From Saccoglossus kowalevskii (taxonomy: Eukaryota; Hemichordata; Enteropneusta; Harrimaniidae), in NCBI RefSeq assembly GCF_000003605.2, contig NW_003143833.1, forward strand, positions 34,954 to 62,338: a DNA stretch of 27,385 bases, written 5' to 3'. This document shows positions 22,101 through 27,385 of this stretch, piece after piece (position 1 is the stretch's first letter; every line of letters begins with the position of its first letter). Below the pieces are notes generated by a model that was not told the origin of the DNA, did not search any database, and saw only the letters and a program-made list of their open reading frames with translations. A program made the translations under genes and the position numbers.

Positions 22101-23127
22101 TACTAGTACACCTCATACTACAGCTACCTCACAGCCACTGCCTCCTTTCACAATCCCACTTCCACCTCTTGATGACGATGATGATGCTCCCTTACAGCTC
22201 ACAGCCAATATGAACAATAACAATAACAAAACTAACAATGACAACACCATATTTGTCAGTGCTAATACTGTTATGCCTACAAGCACTGTTGTCAACTCAA
22301 CACTGTCCAGCTCATTCATTAATGTAGCTACTGGAATCCCTAGTAATGCTGTTATTCTGGCTCCAAGCTCTGCATCTAATGCTCAAGGTACTTTGCTTTA
22401 TGTCAGTCCTATACAGCTACAAACTGCTAACACTCAGCATCAAGTTGTACTCATTCAGTCACCTCAACCACAACCACAAATAATCAGCACTAAAAAACCA
22501 ATACAGTCTAAAGCTGCTGTGTCTTCACCTGAGATGCCAAAAACCTCAAAGTCTAAAGTTATCGATGACAAGTCTGTTCGAGACCGCTTCCAACGTTATG
22601 ATCGGCATGAAGATTGCGGCGACTCGATGTGTCAGTTTTCATTAGGTGCGACACATTACCACTGTAAGCATAATAAGTGCGGCTACAAGTTTGCAGGAAG
22701 AACCCAGATGTACAAGCATGCCCAGCACCACGATAGAGTAGACAGCATAGTGTTAGATGATTTCCAGCGTTTCAAAGGTTCTATTCACTGCGAGCGAGAA
22801 ATGTGTGAGTTTGCTTTGAAAAATACTCACTTTCACTGTTTAAAATGTTTGTTTGTTTGCACAGACAGTAGCAAAGTCACTGCGCATCGCAAGTTGCATG
22901 CTAAAATGGACGCTGTTGAAGCAGCTGGGTTTAAACAATACGGGTCATCTGAAAGTTGTAACTATGCAGATTGTAAATACAAGAAGAAGTATTCTCATCT
23001 GCACTGTTCAAAAATAGGATGTTCTCATGCTGTAGTTGGAATGTCCCAGATGGAGTCGCATAGTCGCAAACATCAATTGTCCTTCGTTAATTGTCAAGTT
23101 GGGTTCGAAAGCAGTGGCAAACGATAA
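8964..23127 (+). CDS. CASZ1: Castor/CASZ1 zinc-finger transcription factor, whole gene, 10 coding exons
   Basis: Join 8964-10104, 13699-13827, 15274-15700, 16426-16516, 17468-17632, 17828-18118, 18314-18891, 19420-19542, 20513-20636 and 21244-23127: 4953 nt, 1650 aa. All nine introns are GT-AG and all phases agree. Castor proteins are nuclear DNA-binding factors. Drosophila Castor acts in late neuroblast temporal identity, and vertebrate CASZ1 in heart, vessel and neural development. Eleven Castor-type fingers (C-x3-6-C, then H-[FY/L]-H-C, C, then H-x3-H) are visible, with the hallmark stretches [19 protein letters not shown] and [13 protein letters not shown]. The length is close to long vertebrate CASZ1. 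N-terminal half: acidic and disordered, then three SKYD motifs. An NLS-like KRRKRP lies at 801-806. Confidence 0.95.
10105..13698 (+). other. castor coding intron 1 (3594 bp)
   Basis: GTGAGT to CTTGTCAG. It holds the 157-bp tandem-repeat element (12188-12984) and a POU octamer ATGCAAAT at 11332-11339. The first 209 bases stay open in the upstream frame and would encode a hydrophobic tail if retained. No other coding exon was recognised. Confidence 0.85.
12188..12984. mobile_element. Non-autonomous element with four 157-bp tandem units and inverted 9-mer ends
   Basis: The left end holds AGCTCCGCT (12188-12196) and its inverse AGCGGAGCT (12210-12218) as a hairpin. AGCGGAGCT recurs at 12976-12984. 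Between them are four tandem units whose TTTTCGAC anchors fall at 12265 (variant TTTTCGAC), 12422, 12579 and 12736, exactly 157 bp apart, followed by a truncated fifth. Just beyond the right end, AGACTGCTAGTCT (12999-13011) can form a hairpin. Known analogues are bivalve pearl-type and Helitron-derived non-autonomous elements, which carry roughly 160-bp internal tandem repeats. No transposase or Rep/helicase ORF is present, so class assignment is inference. Confidence 0.65.
13699..13827 (+). CDS. CASZ1: castor coding exon 2 (aa 381-423), first SKYD motif
   Basis: Acceptor TTGTCAG|GC and donor GCAG|GTAAGT, phase 1 on both sides, 129 nt. The split codon A+GC gives Ser381. The peptide continues the ordered segment from exon 1 and carries the first SKYD motif (412-415) followed by YYIKKLE. 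It was too short to stand out as an ORF, but the joint is uniquely supported by the reading frame on both sides. Confidence 0.85.
14041..14411 (+). repeat. Dispersed repeat, copy 1 of 2
   Basis: Alignable end to end with 25732-26114 in the same orientation, from TATAAGGTTATT to ATGGCGTTAC. The left third is a long imperfect inverted repeat (AATACCTCAAAG ... CTTTGAGGTATT, flanked by AAGGTTA ... TAACCTT). The right end has a second small stem (GTAAC ... GTTAC). No coding capacity was seen. A non-autonomous mobile element is likely; the class is unknown. Confidence 0.75.
14541..14743. mobile_element. Fold-back MITE-like element, complete copy
   Basis: Terminal inverted repeats TACTGTAGAATACTTTATTT at the left and the near-exact inverse at the right (AAATAAAGTATTCCACAGTA). 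The ends look like CTGT...ACAG flanked by TA on both sides, as expected for a Tc1/mariner-type TA target duplication. Inner repeats (TTTATTTTCGCT, AGCGAAAATTAATTCCAGCG) make the whole 203 bp fold back. It has no ORF of its own. A second copy starts at 27285. Confidence 0.7.
15274..15700 (+). CDS. CASZ1: castor coding exon 3 (aa 424-565), two more SKYD motifs
   Basis: Acceptor TTTGTAG|GTG and donor GCCAA|GTGAGT, entering phase 1 and leaving phase 2. It encodes a basic, helical-looking region with SKYD at 438-441 (then HLMKRLEQ) and at 489-492 (then LINIERLK). With the one in the preceding exon this makes three similar modules. A Ser-rich stretch follows ([11 protein letters not shown]), and the exon ends just before finger 1. 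Confidence 0.92.
15701..16425 (+). other. castor coding intron 3 (725 bp)
   Basis: GTGAGT to TTTTATAG. Unique AT-rich sequence, and no element or exon was recognised. The antisense open frame at 16029-16238 is chance. Confidence 0.85.
16426..16516 (+). CDS. CASZ1: castor coding exon 4 (aa 566-596), first half of finger 1
   Basis: 91 nt, acceptor TTTATAG|GTT, donor TACGTG|GTAATA, entering phase 2 and leaving phase 0. Encodes C573-x4-C578, HYHC at 585-588 and C593, the first half of finger 1. The His pair is in the next exon. The exon is short, but the frame on both sides and the Cys/His pattern make it secure. Confidence 0.9.
16517..17467 (+). other. castor coding intron 4 (951 bp) with a possible fold-back repeat
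   Basis: GTAATA to AATTGCAG. Around 16865-17080 there are repeated GTTAACCC-like blocks and a GTTCACAC/GTGTGAAC pair (about 16915 and 17070), suggesting a decayed fold-back element of about 200 bp with unclear ends. Nothing else was recognised; open frames near 16551-16789 are chance. Confidence 0.7.
17468..17632 (+). CDS. CASZ1: castor coding exon 5 (aa 597-651), end of finger 1 and first half of finger 2
   Basis: 165 nt, phase 0 at both ends, acceptor ATTGCAG|CGA, donor CATGCAG|GTAAGT. H607-x3-H611 completes finger 1. Then comes the family hallmark [16 protein letters not shown]. Finger 2 opens with C631-x6-C638 and HYHC (646-649), and the intron falls two residues after HYHC. Confidence 0.95.
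17828..18118 (+). CDS. CASZ1: castor coding exon 6 (aa 652-748), end of finger 2 and all of finger 3
   Basis: 291 nt, phase 0 at both ends, between two introns of 195 bp each. C654 and H667/H671 finish finger 2. Finger 3 uses C691, C695 or C696, HFHC 705-708, C713, H726 and H730, with the canonical RRPGCDFSF knuckle. [13 protein letters not shown] links the two, a highly conserved Castor signature. Confidence 0.96.
18314..18891 (+). CDS. CASZ1: castor coding exon 7 (aa 749-940), finger 4, NLS-like patch, acidic linker
   Basis: 578 nt, acceptor TGTTTCAG|ACT, donor ACAAG|GTGAGC, leaving phase 2. Finger 4 has C750, C755, HFHC 763-766, C771, H784 and H788. It is followed by [18 protein letters not shown], a basic nuclear-localisation-like patch (KRRKRP 801-806), then an acidic Pro/Ser/Asp-rich linker. 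The exon ends in an ordered [18 protein letters not shown] just before finger 5. Confidence 0.95.
18892..19419 (+). other. castor coding intron 7 (528 bp)
   Basis: GTGAGC to TGTTACAG. The first half is a fold-back repeat (18949-19146); the rest is unique with no recognised feature. Confidence 0.85.
18949..19146. mobile_element. Fold-back MITE-like element, related design
   Basis: It starts TACTGTGAACGGG, like the TACTGTAGAA start of the element at 14541. It contains four alternating copies of a GCGAAATTTAAACTCAGTGAA-like block in both orientations (near 18969, 19016, 19079 and 19122), so the whole can fold. The right end does not match the left cleanly, so it is decayed or its boundary is uncertain. 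No coding capacity. Confidence 0.5.
19420..19542 (+). CDS. CASZ1: castor coding exon 8 (aa 941-981), finger 5
   Basis: 123 nt, phase 2 at both ends, acceptor GTTACAG|ATA, donor GCAAG|GTAAGT. C948-x3-C952, HYHC 959-962, C967 and H980; the last ligand, H984, is in the next exon. The preceding intron sits seven residues before the first Cys, the same place and phase as in finger 1. Confidence 0.93.
19543..20512 (+). other. castor coding intron 8 (970 bp), largely minisatellite
   Basis: GTAAGT to TTATTGTAG. About 70% of the intron is the 23/26-bp array at 19805-20487. The array stops about 25 bases before the acceptor, leaving only TACTAAT (20486-20492, a strong branch-point match) and a short pyrimidine-rich run. 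Confidence 0.9.
19805..20487 (+). repeat. Minisatellite, 23/26-bp units in a 95-bp higher-order repeat
   Basis: About 29 units of the type GTACCGTATCTCGGGTGACA plus TGG (23 bp). A longer 26-bp form with GTACCAC starts at 19851, 19947, 20064, 20159, 20254 and 20349. The last four are exactly 95 bp apart (26+23+23+23), so the array is built from four-unit blocks. It is not CRISPR: there are no unique spacers, and it lies in an animal intron. Confidence 0.95.
20513..20636 (+). CDS. CASZ1: castor coding exon 9 (aa 982-1023), first half of finger 6
   Basis: 124 nt, entering phase 2, leaving phase 0, acceptor ATTGTAG|ATA, donor GTTTGG|GTAAGT. H984 closes finger 5. Finger 6 begins C1004-x6-C1011 and HYHC 1018-1021, and the intron falls two residues after HYHC, as in finger 2. 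Confidence 0.93.
20637..21243 (+). other. castor coding intron 9 (607 bp)
   Basis: GTAAGT to TTCTTACAG. A short C-rich run (20915-20935) is the only local peculiarity. No exon or element was recognised. Confidence 0.85.
21244..23127 (+). CDS. CASZ1: castor last coding exon (aa 1024-1650), fingers 6-11
   Basis: 1884 nt to TAA at 23125. It completes finger 6 with a widened knuckle (C1031), then finger 7 (C1099, C1104, HFHC 1111-1114, C1119, H1132, no second His), finger 8 (C1152, C1157, HFHC 1165-1168, C1173, H1186, H1190), and a linker of about 290 residues rich in Thr/Ser/Ala/Pro/Asn, with DDDDDA and Asn runs. Then finger 9 (C1481-H1519), finger 10 (C1539-H1575, C1555-x2-C1558 knuckle) and finger 11 (C1595-H1633). 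The protein ends 17 residues after finger 11. GTAAGT at 21692 lies inside finger 8 and is read through. Confidence 0.95.
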   Translation, partial: SIKDDEYCGHVLSSFHSHYMKMHQMKHQKSPAIGRIDDDLVIKSPTTPTRSSLFSPPVKYKHGVNYGYVLYKANRCPNLSCQLKSRAHFHCSKTDCNYLTTSAAKMNEHKWNENAAYDGYRQLNRKVDCKRTGCKYNMIKKHFHCIRPGCKFSFTLQSQMETHARKHLRRIYGKNFEKQPQAMATLATATKVTTGPANADDPEEDTPMLEEKIIKVKGGRRPTVRQMKSLGLQKPANILPKSCVTPESNATLANAASTPSLITMPNATSTVAASTSKYAATPSSVVTSTPHTTATSQPLPPFTIPLPPLDDDDDAPLQLTANMNNNNNKTNNDNTIFVSANTVMPTSTVVNSTLSSSFINVATGIPSNAVILAPSSASNAQGTLLYVSPIQLQTANTQHQVVLIQSPQPQPQIISTKKPIQSKAAVSSPEMPKTSKSKVIDDKSVRDRFQRYDRHEDCGDSMCQFSLGATHYHCKHNKCGYKFAGRTQMYKHAQHHDRVDSIVLDDFQRFKGSIHCEREMCEFALKNTHFHCLKCLFVCTDSSKVTAHRKLHAKMDAVEAAGFKQYGSSESCNYADCKYKKKYSHLHCSKIGCSHAVVGMSQMESHSRKHQLSFVNCQVGFESSGKR

Positions 23128-24545
23128 AAATAAAGGAATTATAGTGAAAAACTTTTTTTTAATTGTGAACAAAATTAAATTACGACCTTAGTAAGGTAGA
23201 TATGGGTTGTAGGTTTGTGGATGTGCAGTTATATTTTTATCTGGTATCAATTGGTGTGTCTGATTGGCTCTTAGTTATCCAATCAGATAATGGCTGATAT
23301 GCATCCAATCATGAAGTCTTAGAATGTGGTTCGTCTACATTACTATTTGCATGGGATGATAATGATGCATATTTTATTTTAAAACTTGCATTGAAATGTA
23401 ACCATGGTAATATATTCCTGTAAAAATTGTGCATGCCTTACAAAAATGTCCCAAATCATTGCAATTTACGTATTACATTCCCTTAACTGTCAGAAAAAAA
23501 AAAGATGTCCCTTAATTTAACGTTGTTCCCTATTTTAGTATATTTTTACACATCATGGTTTGTGTATTGTGTGGCTACTGTTTTGTGCATTCCTATGGAG
23601 GAATAACAGTTGCACCCCTACATATTGATTGTACTGTCACCGAATAGCAAATCTGTATGGCAGAAGGGGATTTTTATTTAGTTTTATATCTTCAAAACAA
23701 TGCTTGAAAAAGTGTAAAGGGTTAAATACTGAATTTAGTATGGAGTGTATAGGATAGGGTAAATTAAATTTTAACACTAACTTTTTATACTGAGTGATAG
23801 GAAATGATTGACTGATTAAAAATAATAGAAATTATGAAATAGCAGCAGAGAAGAATTTCTCATTTTAGTTCAAGAGATTTTTTTTTATCACTGAAAACTT
23901 TCATTTGTTAGAAGCTTGACACTAGAGAGCGCACTCTACTGTCAGGTTGGTAGAAGATAATTATGGTGCTGTGTTGATTGATTTTAACAAATTCTTAGTC
24001 TTTCCAGTTTCAATTTGTATTTACATTATTCTTAGCAAATTGTATTTTAGTGGCAGGGTCTGGGAAGTTTCTCCACCAATAATTTGATAGAAAACTTCTC
24101 ATGTAACATACCAGAAAACTTGTATTATGAACAATTAATTTTTATAGACTGTTATAAGACTAGTGGTAGAGTTAGTGGGACATCTCAGTGTTTCCATAGA
24201 AACAGTTGCAATGTAAGTAATGTAAATGCTCAGAAAGAATTTTAAAAGTGCACTCTGAAAAGTCGTCTGACGTTTTACAACAGTCACGGATTTTAGTATT
24301 CAAATTAGGATTAAAATTGCTATGAATTTTTTGAAGTAGCTTTTTGTGTGTGTTGGTTTTCATTGTTGCAGAGTTAGGATTTATTAGAACTATGAAATGT
24401 CTTTTTATAACACTACTCTTAGATGTGCCTTCATATTTCTATGGTGCAAAAATTGGCCAAAAATTGGATTCAAGTGACTGAATGTATTCCCATTGCCCCC
24501 TTCCCTTCCCTTCCCTAATAAATCACATCTCTAGTAAGTACCACA
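23128..24545 (+). other. Presumed castor 3' UTR
   Basis: AT-rich, no ORF worth calling. An AATAAA at 23129 is too close to the stop to be useful. The next plausible signal is at 24517. The right edge is set by that signal and is approximate; other AATAAA hexamers (24978, 26129, 26720, 26926) could give longer forms. Confidence 0.5.
24517..24522 (+). terminator. Candidate castor poly(A) signal
   Basis: AATAAA followed 25-45 bases later by a GT-rich stretch (TTGGTTGGGTGTG, about 24550), the usual arrangement for cleavage and polyadenylation in animals. Confidence 0.4.
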
Positions 24546-25544
24546 CTCAATTGGTTGGGTGTGCATCAATATAGGATAAAGTTGTAAAACCATTTTTTCT
24601 CTTTTCTTATTTTGATTAAAGAAAATTGTATGCTAATTCAAAATGATTATGTTATAGATACCAAATTGTGACTTCCAAAAGCTGATTTTGAAAATTGAAA
24701 CATGAAATATTACCATCGATAAAAGTCCATGCTCATTGGTTGAAGATGCTGTTCTATATAGCGATTCAATTTTTCAGCAAAATCTTATGTGTTTAAAGGG
24801 GGAAGTGATAGAAATTAAAAAAAGGCATGTAGTACTACTGTTGGTTTAATCTTAAATGGATCCAACTTTGTGGCCAATTTCAGCATCAGAATATTTCTTG
24901 AGAAGGTTTGCAGCTCAGTATTACAGTTCTTCCATTAGAAACCAATCCATCTTAAAAGAAAATGCTGATCTTAGTAAAATAAAGACGATACTGGCTATGA
25001 TTTGTGTGTTACTAAGGTAATACAGTGGTAAGCAGCAACCTTTGTTCTATGCACCAATGGTTCAACCTGATCAGTGTCTTATAGACATTCTTTTTACACA
25101 CTAGGTATACAGGCCAGGACATGTCTTGGTATTGTTTGGATAATTAATTTGCAGTAGAGTTACTTGGATAATTACCGTAAAGTGTAAATTTCTGATTATC
25201 CAGTAATTGTCTCAATTCATCCTTGGTTATTTGAGGTGTTGCCTTTCATGTGCACATTCTGAGTTAGATGAACTACTGAGAAATTGGATGCATTTTAAAA
25301 AGAAAAATCATTACTGGATAGATCCTGTGGTCTGTTATTTTGATTATTTATTCAGCTATGTACACTTGTTATTTTGTTATCACCCTGCCATTACAAACCA
25401 AGTACATGTCTATTGTGCATTCATAACAATTCTATAAATGGTTTTCAGTACTTCTACGAGAACTTGCATTATGTTGTAATGTGTGGAACGGACCTCTGCC
25501 ACAAAAATTGAATAATTTAATTTTGAACTTGATTTTTATTGTAG

Positions 25545-25692
25545 TTCAATGTCAAAATATGGATCTTTCCGAGAACCTGGCATTGAAGATACCCTCACTT
25601 CATCAAAATTGGTAAAAATTGATGAAAATACACCAAATCCATTGTATGACAGCACTATGACCTTTGTTTGTCCTATTTTACGTTCGATTTAG
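25545..25692 (+). CDS. Exon-like ORF with an NPLY motif, gene unknown
   Basis: A good acceptor (GATTTTTATTGTAG) ends at 25544. The frame then reads ATG at 25549 and 47 codons to TAG at 25690-25692, including YGSFREPGIEDTLTSSK and DENTPNPLYDSTMTF. The second part resembles the NPxY-type tail motifs of membrane receptors that bind PTB domains. An internal donor (TTG|GTAAAA, about 25610) is also possible. It could be the last exon of another transcript, an alternative castor 3' exon (but no matching donor was found in the last castor exon), or a pseudo-exon. Confidence 0.3.
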
Positions 25693-25731
25693 AGCATAAT
25701 GTGGGTTCTTGAAGTACGAAAAATGATATAT

Positions 25732-26114
25732 TATAAGGTTATTACGAAGATACCTCAAAGTATGCACGAAGACAGTACAGCGGCAATATCGACTGACGCG
25801 CAGCGGAGCTCGATGCGACAGCGTATTGTCTGAGTGCATACTTTGAGGTATCTTCATAATAACCTTATTATTATACATCTTTTCCTTCCAATGATGCATC
25901 ATGGGAATGCCGAAATCCAAAGAGTTTATTTAGAACAGAATCAGCGAACTTATTTGTGTGGAGTCCGGTCAAATCCTGGTGGCAGCCATGTTTGTCTTTA
26001 TTATTAGAAGACGCTTACGCGCGTAATCATTCCATATTTGGAATTCGCATTTCCTAATATGGTAGTATGAAAATACCCCGTAAAATGACGGTACGCTGTA
26101 ACTTATGGCGTTAC
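25732..26114 (+). repeat. Dispersed repeat, copy 2 of 2
   Basis: Same family and orientation as 14041-14411, from TATAAGGTTATT to ATGGCGTTAC. The loop of its left inverted repeat carries extra bases (GCGGAGCTCGATGCGACAGC region, about 25803-25825) absent from copy 1. The inverted repeat here is cleaner (GATACCTCAAAGTATGCA ... TGCATACTTTGAGGTATC), suggesting a younger copy. Confidence 0.75.
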
Positions 26115-27284
26115 AGTGACAGATGTATAATAAACAAGTGTATGTTATGTGTGCACAAGATGGTAAAGGTTAATTGTGTATCCAATACAGTTTGACAAAT
26201 ATGGCCATGTGTATCTTGCAAAAATGAAGAGCAGTCTTTTTGATTAGCGAACAATTTAGTTGAAGATGGATTGTATTTGCATGTACATGAAATGAATTTT
26301 TGTAGCACTTTTTTTATTACGCCAGATCAGAGATAATCAACTAAAAATTGTGCTTGAGATAAAGTAGGATAAGCAAAAGTTTCACATATAGAAAAATTGG
26401 TTTTCAGTAACAAGAAATCTACGACTCCTAAATAATAGCAATACCTGCTTTGCCATGTTTTGTATCTAATTTACATTTTTGTGTTGGATTGTTGTACAAT
26501 TTGTATCTGATTTGCATATGATTTACATCTCATTTGCATGTAATGGTGATTCATGTTGGCTAAATAATTGAATAGTAAAAAATACCACAACTTCAGTCCA
26601 TTCAATTAATACTGTTTGTATAACCTTTTCATTGTTTTTTGAAGTTGTTCTGAACTATGCACTGACTTTTATCTTCCATGAAAGTTTCAATATCATTGGG
26701 TTTACTCTTGTGTACACTCAATAAAACATTTACGTTCAAATTTGTAAAATGCAACGTTATCCTTCATTCCATCTCCGGTGAAATCAAACTGGTAGTTTTA
26801 CAGAAATTCAACTTTTCTGAACTGTAGAGGGCAGTGTTTAGTTTTGTCATGCCCATATTGGGTTCCTGAAATGTCAGTCCTATTTCACTAATAATGTGTG
26901 TATCAACCATGAATGCTCTACCCAAAATAAAGATAATGTTAAAAAGATTTCATCCTTTATGAGAAAATTCTTTACCCCAGAGAGATTACATGTGCCTTGC
27001 GTGTCATGTATGTTCCGAGGCAGAAATGTTTGACCCTAAGTTTCCATCACGGGTGCCTTGGGTCTAATATTCTGTGACGAAGCACACAATGGGAGTGTTT
27101 GCAGTTGGTGCATCTGTATGTATTGGATATATTATTGGATTTTGATATTTCAAGTACTAATCGCAACATTTCAAAGAAACTTGGTATGTAGATGCTCTAG
27201 GATGAACCTGATTAGTTTTGGTTTTAAATCTGCATATTAAATACCTAATTTGCATAATTAGCAAATTTTTGGCTTTTGCACTAA

Positions 27285-27385
27285 TACTGTAAAATACTTT
27301 ATTTCCGCTTGTAATTTATTTTCGCTGAAGGTGTGATTCAGTGAAAATAAAATCCAGTGAATATACCTTTTTTCCTATATTACAT
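27285..27385. mobile_element. Fold-back MITE-like element, left part, cut by window end
   Basis: TACTGTAAAATACTTTATTT and the following bases match the left half of the element at 14541 closely. The right half lies beyond the window. Confidence 0.7.

Larger units (their letters stand above)
24546..27385. other. Right flank, mostly non-coding
   Basis: Contains the exon-like ORF at 25545-25692, dispersed repeat copy 2, a cluster of ATTTGCAT octamers (26510, 26532 and 27248) and the start of a MITE at 27285. No further gene was recognised. The open frame at 27058-27240 has no domain. Confidence 0.5.

Noticed and set aside
21756-22319. Antisense open frames under the low-complexity linker
   Set aside because: They arise from Thr/Ser/Ala/Asn-rich sense codons and have no recognisable content.
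23129-23134. AATAAA immediately after the castor stop as the poly(A) signal
   Set aside because: Only two bases after the stop codon and without a clear GT-rich element. The signal at 24517 is better placed.

Overview
This is eukaryotic, metazoan DNA: AT-rich, with long introns, GT-AG splice sites, dispersed fold-back repeats and one large multi-exon gene. That gene is a Castor/CASZ1 zinc-finger transcription factor on the + strand. Eleven Castor-type fingers (the number known for the long vertebrate isoform CASZ1a), a possible troponin T neighbour and the repeat types suggest a marine invertebrate, perhaps a hemichordate or other invertebrate deuterostome. The species is not determined by what I can see.

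Layout. 1-2625 is non-coding and probably first-intron sequence of a minus-strand gene. 2626-2754 (-) is a first coding exon for an acidic N-terminus that resembles troponin T. A 51-codon ORF (2767-2922, -) lies just upstream of it, in the same frame, separated by one TGA. 2923-3113 is the space between this gene and the presumed start of the castor transcript, so the two appear to be divergent. 3114-8925 is probably a 5.8 kb first intron. The castor coding sequence runs from 8964 to 23127 in ten coding exons. Joined, they give 4953 nt, which is 1650 codons plus stop. All nine coding introns are GT-AG, and every phase closes.

Castor protein. Residues 1-340 are acidic and probably disordered, with a VLDLS motif that may bind CtBP. 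A more ordered segment follows, with three SKYD motifs. Fingers 1-4 are at about 573-788 and are followed by a basic NLS-like patch. Fingers 5-8 are at about 948-1190, then comes a Thr/Ser/Pro/Asn-rich linker, and fingers 9-11 are at 1481-1633. Finger order, spacing and intron positions indicate that fingers 5-8 are a duplicate of the 1-4 cassette.

Repeats. The introns hold: an element with four 157-bp tandem units bounded by an inverted 9-mer (12188-12984); a 23/26-bp minisatellite with a 95-bp higher-order period (19805-20487); two copies of a roughly 375-bp dispersed repeat (14041-14411 and 25732-26114); and fold-back MITE-like elements (14541-14743, 18949-19146, and one cut by the window end at 27285). 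The 3' flank has a plausible poly(A) signal at 24517 and an isolated exon-like ORF at 25545-25692 containing an NPLY motif.
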